Shown here: piece after piece, positions 1 through 7,552 of the stretch | Layout: every line of letters begins with the position of its first letter | How positions within the stretch are numbered: the stretch's first letter is position 1 | Origin: Magnetococcales bacterium | GTDB lineage: Bacteria; Pseudomonadota; Magnetococcia; Magnetococcales; DC0425bin3 | Assembly: GCA_015229045.1 (NCBI GenBank) | Contig: JADGCJ010000033.1 | Location: forward strand, 1 to 29,362 | Reading direction: 5' to 3' | DNA: 29,362 nt | Made by a program: the position numbers and the translations under genes | Notes under the pieces: generated by a model | Seen by the model: the letters and a program-made list of their open reading frames with translations, nothing else | Told to the model about the DNA's origin: nothing | Databases searched by the model: none

Positions 1-102
1 GGGGCTTCGCCCCAAACCCCACCAGGAAGGGCACAGCCCTTCCTGGACCATCCCGGTCTTTCAAATAGCTAGAAAAAATTACGCATCCCGGAATGGATTT
101 GG
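1..102. repeat. Dispersed hairpin repeat, copy 1 (cut by window edge)
   Basis: Two adjacent perfect hairpins are visible. The first is GGGG-CTTCG-CCCC at 1-13. The second is an 11-bp stem at 22-32 paired with 36-46 around an ACA loop. They are joined by an AAACCCCA linker. An AT-rich tail follows (TCTTTCAAATAG, then AAAAAA, then GCATCCCGGAATGGATTTGG). The same order of parts recurs at 2391-2516, with sequence changes that preserve the stems. The element probably starts before base 1. It may work as a transcription terminator or REP-like element; that role is inferred. Confidence 0.7.
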
Positions 103-204
103 TTGACCTCTTTGGCCTCCGGGCATATTTCAATTTGGCTATGGACAAACGGCACCCTATACTTGCGCATCAATCCGCAGCGATGCCATGAGTGTGGAAT
201 AATC

Positions 205-2292
205 TTGGGTAGACGTACCGCATATCTGATTCTGGCTCTTGTTCTGACCATCGGCTGGCTGATCCGCCTGGGAGACGCTCCCTATTGGCTATTGCATCCA
301 GACCAGATGCAGTTCCAGGGCAAACCCCTTCCGGCCAGTGTCGATGGTTATTATTTTTTGAATCTGGCCCGGAAAGATCGGGCGGCCCAGGAGCGCCCCG
401 TGGCAGACCTGGATGCTCCCTCTACGTTGTCCCACGTTGATCCCGCGCCTCTTCGCCTTCCGCTGCCCGCGCAGTGGGTGAGCAGCCTGGTTGGAATTTT
501 TGCCCTGGATCCTTTATGGATTGCCGCCTGGCTGCCGACTCTTCTTGCGCCTTTGGTGGCCATCCCCCTGTTTCTCCTGGGCAGGTTCTGGGGTGGCCAT
601 GTGTTTGGGCTGACATCTGCTATGTTAGGGGTAACATCTCCCCTGTTTGCACAACGCAGCGCCTTCGCCGAATTTGATACCGATATGCTCATTCCCACGC
701 TGCTGTTGGTCATGAGCTATGGATTTTTGCGTTTCGCGCGTGGCCAACCGGCCAGGGAGTATCGCCCTCTGCTGACCGCCCTGAGCGGCTATGCTCTTTT
801 CCTGTGGTGGTGGGATCGCGCGCCGGCGGAAATCGTGGGTATGCACCTTTTTTTCATCGCGGTGAGTTGGAGCCTGTTTCGCCTTCCCCGGGGCAAGGAT
901 GGTTGGACCTTGCTGGTCTTTCTCATCCTGTCATTGATAACCTTTTACTTGGCACGAGGAGAGCTTCCCTCCGTCAATCTGGTTGACGATCTACTGCATG
1001 GGGTAAAATTTTTCATGGGCAGAGAGAGTTCTTCCCTGCCACCTGTCGCCACGATCATCGAGGAGTTTTACGCTGTCCCCTGGCAACAGGCAACTACAAG
1101 TGCCCTGGGACACCCGGTGACGGCCCTTGCAGGCCTGGTCGGACTCCTTCTGCTGACGTGGCACGTCAGGTGGGAGATGCTTTTCATGTTTCCCTTGGCT
1201 GTTCTAGGGTTGTGGGGTCTGTCGGGTGCCATGCGACTGCTCATTTTCACAGGCCCCCTGCTGGCACTGGGCGTGGGGCACCTGGTCGGACTGGCCTGGC
1301 ACCAGGCCCATTCCAGGCGATCTCGTCTGGGTCAGCTCGTTCTGTTTCTAGGAGTTGTGGCCATGACCCTGCCGGCCATTTGGTACGCCTTGCCACGTCG
1401 AACAGCGCTGGCCTTCCCTGCCTCGCTCGTGAGTGGCATGGCGGAGATTGACCGACAGGTACCGCGCAATGCCTGGATCTGGTCGCTGTGGGATGCCGGA
1501 CACCCTTTGCGTTACTGGGCACGGCGTCCGGTCATCTTCGATGGTCATGTCGATGCCCCGGAGGCGGGCGAAAGATTGGTCTACAACACCCTCCCCCTGG
1601 CCACACCGGATGCAGCCTTTGCCGCTCGCTTCATGCTCGACTACACGGCCCGGGGTCTGCCCGGCATGCGTGAGTACCAACAGCGCGCTCGGGGCGACTG
1701 GGATCAGGCCATCGATCATCTGCGCCATCCTTCGCCCCCCGAGGCGACACAGAAGAGTTTACCGATTTTGGCTCACTCCCCTCCCCTTTATCTGTTTCTT
1801 TTTCGCGATATGCTCGACAAAAGTCCCTGGTGGTATCCTTTTGCTACCTGGAGTTTTACCCATCGCAAGGGGAAAAAACCCTTTGTCGTGCGTCTGGAGG
1901 GGATAACCCACGCGGGAGAGATCATGCACGTTGCCTCGGTGGTACCGGCACGGACCATGCCGCCCGGGCCATGGCAGATCGATGTCAACAAGGGGCTGTT
2001 CATGGCCGGAGAACAAACCGCCCCACTGGCCCGTATGGGCCGCTTCGATGGCCCCGGAAAACCACAATCGGTCGATTTTGCCAATCATGATGGCCTGACC
2101 CTGTTGTTGGATACCACTACGGCCACGGGTTACCTTGTGGACGAAGAGCTGGCAAATTCGGTTTTTGTCCGGCTCTGGTTTTTTCAGGATCCCCCACGGG
2201 GAACCTTCCGGCTCGTGCGCTCCTCAGGTCTTGACGAGCAACTTTGGGAGGTTCTTCCTCCCTCCGTGCCATCCCGGTCACCCGGTGGATAA
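205..2292 (+). CDS. STT3/PglB-type oligosaccharyltransferase homologue
   Basis: This is a large polytopic membrane protein of the STT3/PglB type, which transfers lipid-linked glycan to asparagine in the periplasm. Starting at TTG 205 it has 695 residues. Many hydrophobic helices fill roughly residues 1-420, and a soluble C-terminal part follows. Family motifs can be traced: an early Asp in VDGYYF (D47), a DxD-like FDTDML (D158/D160), a TIxE-like TIIE (283-286), and LWDAG (428-432) where the family has WWDYG. The Trp-to-Leu and Tyr-to-Ala changes in the acceptor-binding motif are unusual. The open frame extends upstream to a TTG at 103, but that codon lies at the edge of the dispersed repeat, so I prefer 205, just before the first membrane helix. 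TTG 163 is an alternative and no Shine-Dalgarno sequence decides. No glycan-synthesis genes are nearby, so function is predicted from the fold and motifs. Confidence 0.75.
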   Translation: MGRRTAYLILALVLTIGWLIRLGDAPYWLLHPDQMQFQGKPLPASVDGYYFLNLARKDRAAQERPVADLDAPSTLSHVDPAPLRLPLPAQWVSSLVGIFALDPLWIAAWLPTLLAPLVAIPLFLLGRFWGGHVFGLTSAMLGVTSPLFAQRSAFAEFDTDMLIPTLLLVMSYGFLRFARGQPAREYRPLLTALSGYALFLWWWDRAPAEIVGMHLFFIAVSWSLFRLPRGKDGWTLLVFLILSLITFYLARGELPSVNLVDDLLHGVKFFMGRESSSLPPVATIIEEFYAVPWQQATTSALGHPVTALAGLVGLLLLTWHVRWEMLFMFPLAVLGLWGLSGAMRLLIFTGPLLALGVGHLVGLAWHQAHSRRSRLGQLVLFLGVVAMTLPAIWYALPRRTALAFPASLVSGMAEIDRQVPRNAWIWSLWDAGHPLRYWARRPVIFDGHVDAPEAGERLVYNTLPLATPDAAFAARFMLDYTARGLPGMREYQQRARGDWDQAIDHLRHPSPPEATQKSLPILAHSPPLYLFLFRDMLDKSPWWYPFATWSFTHRKGKKPFVVRLEGITHAGEIMHVASVVPARTMPPGPWQIDVNKGLFMAGEQTAPLARMGRFDGPGKPQSVDFANHDGLTLLLDTTTATGYLVDEELANSVFVRLWFFQDPPRGTFRLVRSSGLDEQLWEVLPPSVPSRSPGG

Positions 2293-2390
2293 CCTTGACC
2301 ACGACCCCTGCCACAGACATGCAACCAACGAAAAAAAAACGTAACTGCCCAGGTCCCCCCCCAAGAAAGGCCTGGATATGAAAGCCTTTG

Positions 2391-2551
2391 TCAGGGCTTC
2401 GCCCTGAACCCCACCAGGACTCCGTCCTGGACCTGTCCGGTCGCCAGTCCCCTGGACCTCCATCCCAGTTTTTCAAACAGTTAAAAAAACTGCGCATCTC
2501 GACATGGATCTGGTTCAGAAACAGCATGACTTTTTAAATGCGATTGCCCTG
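2391..2551. repeat. Dispersed hairpin repeat, copy 2, with a 34-bp distal segment
   Basis: This lies in the 414-base gap between the STT3 gene and nadB. It carries hairpin TCAGGG-CTTCG-CCCTGA (2391-2407) and hairpin CCAGGAC-TCC-GTCCTGG (2414-2430), corresponding to the two hairpins at 1-46. About 27 extra bases follow (a second CCTGGACC), then a TTTTTCAAACAG / AAAAAAACTGCGCATC tail as in copy 1. The distal 34 bases (2518-2551, ending TTTAAATGCGATTGCCCTG) recur with one mismatch on the opposite strand at 23793-23826. The rest of the gap (2293-2390) holds only homopolymer A and C runs and no gene. Confidence 0.75.
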
Positions 2552-2581
2552 GGCGGATCCGGTGCGTGATGGAGACTGGAC

Positions 2582-2631
2582 CGGAGGGTTGCGCCCTGCT
2601 AACCTCGGCTGATGGTAGGAGCCGCCCTCCG
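2582..2631 (+). promoter_or_regulatory. Structured leader upstream of nadB (candidate)
   Basis: CGGAGGG (2582-2588) pairs with CCCTCCG (2625-2631), and CGGCT (2606-2610) pairs with AGCCG (2620-2624). The right arm is continuous. The left arm is interrupted by about 17 bases that can fold as a small GGG/CCC hairpin, giving a possible three-way junction. It lies 75 bases before the preferred nadB start. I do not recognise a known riboswitch class, and chance folding of GC-rich DNA is possible. Confidence 0.3.
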
Positions 2632-2706
2632 CCCCGACCGGAGGTTGTTGCGTGGCTCTCAGGGTACAACTGGCGCCGGGATACCCGTCTATTTTGGAAG
2701 CCGCCC

Positions 2707-4332
2707 ATGTCGAACAATGCACTCCCCACAAGACGCCTGATTGAAGCGGATTTCCTGATCATTGGCAGCGGTGTGGCCGGATTGGACTTGGCCTTGCGTC
2801 TGGCGGAACATGGTCAGGTCATCGTGCTGACCAAGGGAGAGACTACCGAATCGAACAGCTTCCACGCCCAGGGAGGCATCGCCGCCGTCCTGGCCCCGAA
2901 TGACGACCACGAATCCCATGTTCAGGACACCCTGGAGGCCGGAGCAGGCCTCTGCAACATCGACGCCGTTCGTTGTGTGGTCGAAAATGGGGCCAAGGCC
3001 ATTCAGCATCTGATCGATTTGGGAGTTCCCTTCACCCGCTCTCCGGATGGATACCACCTGACCCGCGAGGGGGGACACTCCGCCCGCAGGGTCATCCACT
3101 CCGCCGATGCCACCGGCCAGGCTGTCATCAAAACCCTTCTGGAACGGGCAGAGAGTCACCCCAGCATCACCATCAAACCCCACCATATTGCCATCGATCT
3201 GCTGACCGATCACAAATTGGGCCGCATGATTCCCAACCGGCCGGATTCCTGCCGCGGTTGCCACGCCCTGGAGATCCCCACCGGAGCCATTCATACCTTC
3301 CAGGCCGACTTCACCATCCTGGCCACCGGCGGGGCCGGGAAGGTCTACCTCTATACCTCCAACCCGGATACCGCCACTGGCGGCGGCATCGCCATGGCCT
3401 TTCGCGCCGGGTGCCGGGTAGCCAACATGGAGTTTATCCAGTTCCATCCTACCTGCCTCTATCACCCTCTTGCCAAGTCGTTTCTCGTCTCCGAGGCGGT
3501 GCGCGGCGAGGGTGGCATCCTGATCCGGAAAAACGGCGAACCCTTCATGGAGCAGCACCACCCAAAGAAAGAGCTGGCTCCCAGAGACATCGTTGCCCGT
3601 GCCATCGACTTCGAAATGAAGCGCAGCGGCGATGATTGTGTCTTTCTGGATATCACCCACAAAGGGGAGGCCTTTCTGAGCGAACATTTTCCCAACATCA
3701 TGGAAAAATGTGCCTCTCTGGGTATACGCATCAGCGAGGAACCCATCCCCGTCGTTCCGGCTGCCCACTATGTATGCGGCGGCGTCATGACCGATCTGCG
3801 AGGACAGACCGATATTGAAAACCTCTATGCCGTCGGTGAGGTGAGCCATACGGGTCTGCATGGGGCCAACCGGCTCGCCTCGAACTCCCTGCTGGAATGC
3901 CTGGTCTTCTCCGACGCCGTCAACAGAGACATCATGCGCAAGCGGAAGGATCACCAACGTGCCCCGGCACCCTCTCTCCCCCTGTGGGACAGCTATGATA
4001 CCGGCACCTGCGACGAAGAGATTCTCATCTCGCACAACTGGGATGAGATCCGGCGTTGCATGTGGAACTACGTCGGCATCGTTCGCTCCGACCATCGCCT
4101 GGCCCGGGCACGACGCCGGATCGAAATGCTCCTGAGAGAGATCAACGAATATTACTGGAACTGTCGAATATCGCGCAATATTTTGGAACTACGCGATATT
4201 TCTGTTGTCGCATCCCTGATCATCCGTTCAGCCATCCATCGACGGGAGAGCCGTGGGTTGCATTTCAATGCCAATCACCCGCAAAAAGATGACCGTCATT
4301 GGATCAAGGACACCATCCTGCCCATCCCGTAG
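2707..4332 (+). CDS. nadB: L-aspartate oxidase
   Basis: NadB is a flavoprotein that oxidises L-aspartate to iminoaspartate, the first step of de novo NAD synthesis; NadA then makes quinolinate. The protein has 541 residues from ATG 2707, close to the E. coli enzyme. The N-terminal FAD-binding GSGVAG (20-25) follows a hydrophobic strand. The fumarate-reductase/succinate-dehydrogenase flavoprotein features are present: the HAQGG segment, the RAGCRVANMEFIQFHPT stretch, and RLASNSLLECLVF near the end of the flavin domain. A helical C-terminal domain completes it. The frame is open upstream to 2566, but GGAAG sits about 7 bases before 2707 and homology begins only there, so the longer version is rejected. 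nadA and nadC are not adjacent; the next gene starts 50 bases downstream on the same strand. Confidence 0.95.
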   Translation: MSNNALPTRRLIEADFLIIGSGVAGLDLALRLAEHGQVIVLTKGETTESNSFHAQGGIAAVLAPNDDHESHVQDTLEAGAGLCNIDAVRCVVENGAKAIQHLIDLGVPFTRSPDGYHLTREGGHSARRVIHSADATGQAVIKTLLERAESHPSITIKPHHIAIDLLTDHKLGRMIPNRPDSCRGCHALEIPTGAIHTFQADFTILATGGAGKVYLYTSNPDTATGGGIAMAFRAGCRVANMEFIQFHPTCLYHPLAKSFLVSEAVRGEGGILIRKNGEPFMEQHHPKKELAPRDIVARAIDFEMKRSGDDCVFLDITHKGEAFLSEHFPNIMEKCASLGIRISEEPIPVVPAAHYVCGGVMTDLRGQTDIENLYAVGEVSHTGLHGANRLASNSLLECLVFSDAVNRDIMRKRKDHQRAPAPSLPLWDSYDTGTCDEEILISHNWDEIRRCMWNYVGIVRSDHRLARARRRIEMLLREINEYYWNCRISRNILELRDISVVASLIIRSAIHRRESRGLHFNANHPQKDDRHWIKDTILPIP

Positions 4333-4382
4333 CCGCTCGGGGAGAGACCTCCGGCAGGACACGATCATCCGGAGATTCGTCC

Positions 4383-6485
4383 GTGGATGAGACCAGACTC
4401 CCGAAATGGCATGCCGTTCTTTATCGGGGAGAGAAGGTTCTTTTCACCCTCGAGACCCTCGGCAGCGGCCTGCCCGAAGAGCAAACCGCTTACCGCAACC
4501 TCATTCTGGTCGTCACCGACATCAGTTGCATCATGGTTTCGTTGATCGGTGAGGAGTATCTGGAAACACGTTACGATCTTGACCAGATTATCGGTCTGGA
4601 TGAAATTTTTCCCCTGCATTTGAAATTGAAAACCAGGCGCGATGCGATCCATATCCGCCTCTCCGAACAATACGACGCAGCCTTTGTCAAAAATGATCTG
4701 TTGCCTGCCATCAGGGCCAGGATTGCGGAGACTTCCAGGGCCAGGATTGGATTTTTCATCCGCAAGATGAGAGCCAAGGGGGCATTTCACCCCGCCCGGC
4801 TGATGCGAATTGGCCTGGGAATGCTTTTTTTGGTGGCGGTCGGCATGGGCTGGCTCTCTTATGTCAAGTCGCGTACCTCTCCCGCCCCGACTGTTCAGGT
4901 ACAACCCGTAGTACCCTCTGCCGCGCCGTCAGCGACCGATGCCAAAGGAAAAAAAGGGGCTTCTGCGTCACCATCAGCCGTGCCGGGAGCAACGGACGGC
5001 AATCCTGTGGGTAAAATGATGGGATCCGTCGTCGGTACGGTGGCCTCGACCGTCATGAAAAACATGGATCCGTCCACCATGGGAAAGTTGATGCGAGGCA
5101 TGTCAGGACAGATGGCTGCCGCCCCGGGTCAGGGTTCACCGGCGGATCTGGGTCAAATGTTGGGCAGCCTGCCCACCCAGAGCGGCCCGATCGATCCAAG
5201 CCAATTTGGTGCTGTCAACCCGGGGCCGGGGGGCGCCGACCTAGACAAGATCGCCTCCTCCATGGGCTCCCAATCCGCCCAGGGAGCCGACCTGCAAAAA
5301 ATGGCCGGTTTGCTCGATCCGGCCCGTGCCTCTTCCCCGCAAGCCCAACACCAGGCGGCGATGCCCTCTCCATCCCAGGTTCGGACACAACCTCTTGCTG
5401 CCATGGCCACTCCCCCCGGGGCTTCACCTTCCGGATCCCTGACACCACAGTCGTCGCCCCAATCGGCCATGCCGGGAGAGATGAATTCCCTGCCGGGTAA
5501 CCAGATGAGCCAGGGTCGCCAGACAGGCAAACAAGGTGACCAGCAGAGTTCCCCGACCAGGAGCGACTCTGCCCAGGCCGACAAAGAGGGCACACCTCAC
5601 GAACCCACTCCCCAACAGAGTGCCGAGGCCAGGCCCCAACCAGGAACCCGGCGCTCGGCGACACTCAGCGCCCAAAAGGAAACGCCTCACGACCCCACTC
5701 CCCGACAGGGTGCCGAAGCCAAACCCCAACCAGGAACCCAGCGCCCGGTGACACCCCGCACCCAACCAGCCAGAAAACAGGAGGTCGCGGAACTTTCTGT
5801 CGTTCCCCTGGATGAGTATCGCCGTCAATATCCCGGCCTTTACGATCATCTGACCGACCAGGAGTTGGCAACGGGGCTGTATCGCCGCTATTACGGCTCC
5901 ATGCCGCGATCGGCCTATTTTCGCCAACTGGGGTTGGATCCGAAAAATCCAGGAGGCTATTTCACCTCTCTGCGCGACTATCGCGCCGGATACCCTGGTG
6001 CCTACGACGACATGACCGATGCCCAACTGGCCTCGAGTTTATGGCAAAAATTTTATACGGAGAGGCCGCAAGAGGATTTTTTCGCCCAGATCGGTTTGGA
6101 AGATCCCCAGGATTTGTTTGTTGCCCGCGAGCTGGCGTCCGAGCTGCAAGTGGCCCGCGAACTTTTGGCCGAGGGGGAGACGCAACGCGCCTTTCGCCTG
6201 TTTTTGCGACTCTCCCAGCGTGGTTCCGTCGCTGCCCAGGCCGGGGTGGGGTTTTTGCTGGCCAACGGTGTCGGGACACTGGCTGACAAGGGTCGGGCCG
6301 TTCACTGGTACCGTCAGGCAGCCAGACAAGGCAATGTGGTCGCCCAATACAACCTTGGCCTGCTGCTGGCCGAGAAAGACTCTCCGGAATATGATGACCA
6401 GGAGGCCCTTCTATGGACACAAATGGCCGCAGAAAATGGCGATCAGGATGCCTTGGCCAACCTGGAACGTCTTTTGGCAAGATGA
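4383..6485 (+). CDS. Membrane-anchored Sel1-repeat protein with two YPxxYDxMTD-type repeats
   Basis: This 700-residue protein from GTG 4383 (GGAG about 10 bases upstream) has a clear layered layout. Residues 1-135 look like a small beta-rich domain and are unassigned. One membrane helix lies near 141-162, preceded by basic residues. A long Ala/Pro/Gln/Ser-rich linker (165-470) contains a 30-residue tandem repeat. Two copies of a short motif, YPGLYDHLTD and YPGAYDDMTD, each followed by an LxxxLxxxYY/FY segment, lie near 480-570. At least two Sel1-type TPR-like repeats (for example ARQGNVVAQYNLGLLLAE) run from about 600 to the end. Sel1 repeats usually mediate protein contacts, so a cytoplasmic or periplasmic scaffold is likely, but the partner is unknown. 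The frame opens at 4299 inside nadB; the GTG start avoids that overlap. Confidence 0.8.
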   Translation: MDETRLPKWHAVLYRGEKVLFTLETLGSGLPEEQTAYRNLILVVTDISCIMVSLIGEEYLETRYDLDQIIGLDEIFPLHLKLKTRRDAIHIRLSEQYDAAFVKNDLLPAIRARIAETSRARIGFFIRKMRAKGAFHPARLMRIGLGMLFLVAVGMGWLSYVKSRTSPAPTVQVQPVVPSAAPSATDAKGKKGASASPSAVPGATDGNPVGKMMGSVVGTVASTVMKNMDPSTMGKLMRGMSGQMAAAPGQGSPADLGQMLGSLPTQSGPIDPSQFGAVNPGPGGADLDKIASSMGSQSAQGADLQKMAGLLDPARASSPQAQHQAAMPSPSQVRTQPLAAMATPPGASPSGSLTPQSSPQSAMPGEMNSLPGNQMSQGRQTGKQGDQQSSPTRSDSAQADKEGTPHEPTPQQSAEARPQPGTRRSATLSAQKETPHDPTPRQGAEAKPQPGTQRPVTPRTQPARKQEVAELSVVPLDEYRRQYPGLYDHLTDQELATGLYRRYYGSMPRSAYFRQLGLDPKNPGGYFTSLRDYRAGYPGAYDDMTDAQLASSLWQKFYTERPQEDFFAQIGLEDPQDLFVARELASELQVARELLAEGETQRAFRLFLRLSQRGSVAAQAGVGFLLANGVGTLADKGRAVHWYRQAARQGNVVAQYNLGLLLAEKDSPEYDDQEALLWTQMAAENGDQDALANLERLLAR
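5595..5774 (+). repeat. Two in-frame 90-bp tandem repeats
   Basis: Two units, 5595-5684 and 5685-5774, encode about 30 residues each, beginning TPHEPTPQQSAEA and TPHDPTPRQGAEA. Both DNA and protein are similar, so this is a recent tandem duplication inside the low-complexity linker. The exact 90-base period keeps the frame. Copy number probably varies between strains. Confidence 0.85.
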
Positions 6486-6535
6486 ATCGCTTTTTCTGTC
6501 CGACATCCCCCTCTGAAAGTGTGATCCAGGGGTTT

Positions 6536-6709
6536 ATGGCATGGCTTAACTCCTTGCATTCGGCGATAATACCATTTATCCCTCTTGCTTGCGGAGCGTT
6601 TCTTTGGTGCGCCACCAGCTCTCATGGATGGGAAAAGCCTCCCTCCACCCTCCGGCCATGGGAATCGCTGCGCGACTTTCACAGTGAACCCGGATCAGGA
6701 TACCCTTGA
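6536..6709 (+). CDS. Small hypothetical protein with one hydrophobic segment (doubtful)
   Basis: A 57-residue ORF begins at ATG 6536 with AGGGG a few bases upstream. It ends 9 bases before folE2. It has a hydrophobic stretch (AIIPFIPLACGAFLWCATSS) that could be a signal peptide or membrane helix, then a Trp/Pro-rich hydrophilic tail. A longer form could start at ATG 6482, overlapping the previous stop codon as ATGA. I recognise no family. It fills the otherwise empty 233-base gap, so it could be a small exported protein or only folE2 leader sequence. Confidence 0.3.
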   Translation: MAWLNSLHSAIIPFIPLACGAFLWCATSSHGWEKPPSTLRPWESLRDFHSEPGSGYP

Positions 6710-6718
6710 AGAGACTCC

Positions 6719-7546
6719 ATGCCACACGACCCTTCATCCCCCCTCCCCGCTTCCGATCCCGCCGACCTCTTCGACGTTCAAAGCCAGAGTGACGGACGAC
6801 ATCTGGCCATCGACAAGGTGGGCGTCAAGGAGATTCGCTACCCGATCGTCATCAAGGATCGCAATCTGGGCAGCCAGCATACCGTGGCCACCATCAACAT
6901 GTACGTCAATCTGCCGCATCAGTTCAAAGGGACGCACATGTCACGTTTTTTGGAGGTTCTGGCCGAACATGACCGCGCCATTTCCGTGGAGAGCCTGCCC
7001 ATTCTTCTGGAAAAGATTCGGGCGCACCTGCAAGCCGAAGAGGCCCACATGGATCTGGAGTTTCCCTATTTCATTCGCAAGGCTGCCCCGGTAAGCGGCG
7101 CCGAAGCGTTGATGGATTACCAGGTGCGCTTTTCGGGCCTCCTCGATCACCGAGGTTTCCAATTGACCTTGGGTGTGGAGGTTCCGGTCACCTCGCTGTG
7201 TCCCTGTTCCAAGGAGATTTCCGATTATGGGGCGCACAATCAGCGCTCCCATGTCACGGTGACCTTGCGCACCCGCGAATTTGTCTGGGTGGAAGAGGTG
7301 ATCGAGTTGGTGGAAAGGAACGCTTCTTGCGAGCTCTACGCCATTCTCAAACGCCCCGACGAAAAGTATGTCACCGAACGGGCCTATGACAATCCGCGCT
7401 TCGTCGAAGACATGGTGCGGGCCGTGGCAGCGGATTTGGATGAGGATGGACGTATATCCTGGTACACTGTCGCGTCGGAAAATTTTGAGTCCATTCACAA
7501 TCACTCCGCCTACGCCTTCATCGAAGGCCGCAAACAGGAAAGTTGA
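6719..7546 (+). CDS. folE2: GTP cyclohydrolase I type IB
   Basis: FolE2 (GCYH-IB) converts GTP to 7,8-dihydroneopterin triphosphate, the entry to folate and queuosine precursors, without the zinc dependence of FolE. The 275-residue length fits the family. Recognisable parts are [11 protein letters not shown] near the N-terminus, the [10 protein letters not shown] segment with Cys161 and Cys163, the GAHNQRS stretch just after it, and the C-terminal [24 protein letters not shown] lies about 7 bases before the ATG. In many proteobacteria FolE2 is a zinc-starvation paralogue behind a Zur box; I see no Zur-like palindrome upstream, so here it may be the housekeeping enzyme. proS follows after 6 bases. 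Confidence 0.95.
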   Translation: MPHDPSSPLPASDPADLFDVQSQSDGRHLAIDKVGVKEIRYPIVIKDRNLGSQHTVATINMYVNLPHQFKGTHMSRFLEVLAEHDRAISVESLPILLEKIRAHLQAEEAHMDLEFPYFIRKAAPVSGAEALMDYQVRFSGLLDHRGFQLTLGVEVPVTSLCPCSKEISDYGAHNQRSHVTVTLRTREFVWVEEVIELVERNASCELYAILKRPDEKYVTERAYDNPRFVEDMVRAVAADLDEDGRISWYTVASENFESIHNHSAYAFIEGRKQES

Positions 7547-7552
7547 CCAGGC

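Noticed and set aside
103..204. N-terminal extension of the STT3 protein from TTG 103
   Set aside because: The TTG sits at the end of the dispersed repeat and the extra 34 residues are Cys/Trp-rich with no membrane segment or ribosome site. The first helix begins after 205.
2555..2700. 4.5S RNA, tRNA or known riboswitch before nadB
   Set aside because: The SRP RNA tetraloop and asymmetric-loop sequences, a tRNA T-loop and known riboswitch consensus sequences are all absent.
2566..2706. Longer nadB starting at 2566
   Set aside because: The 47 extra residues have no homology to NadB and are encoded by the structured leader. A ribosome site precedes 2707.
2689..4095. 468-residue open frame on the minus strand
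   Set aside because: It is antisense to nadB, which has clear family motifs along its whole length. The antisense product is Gly/Asp-rich without any recognisable motif.
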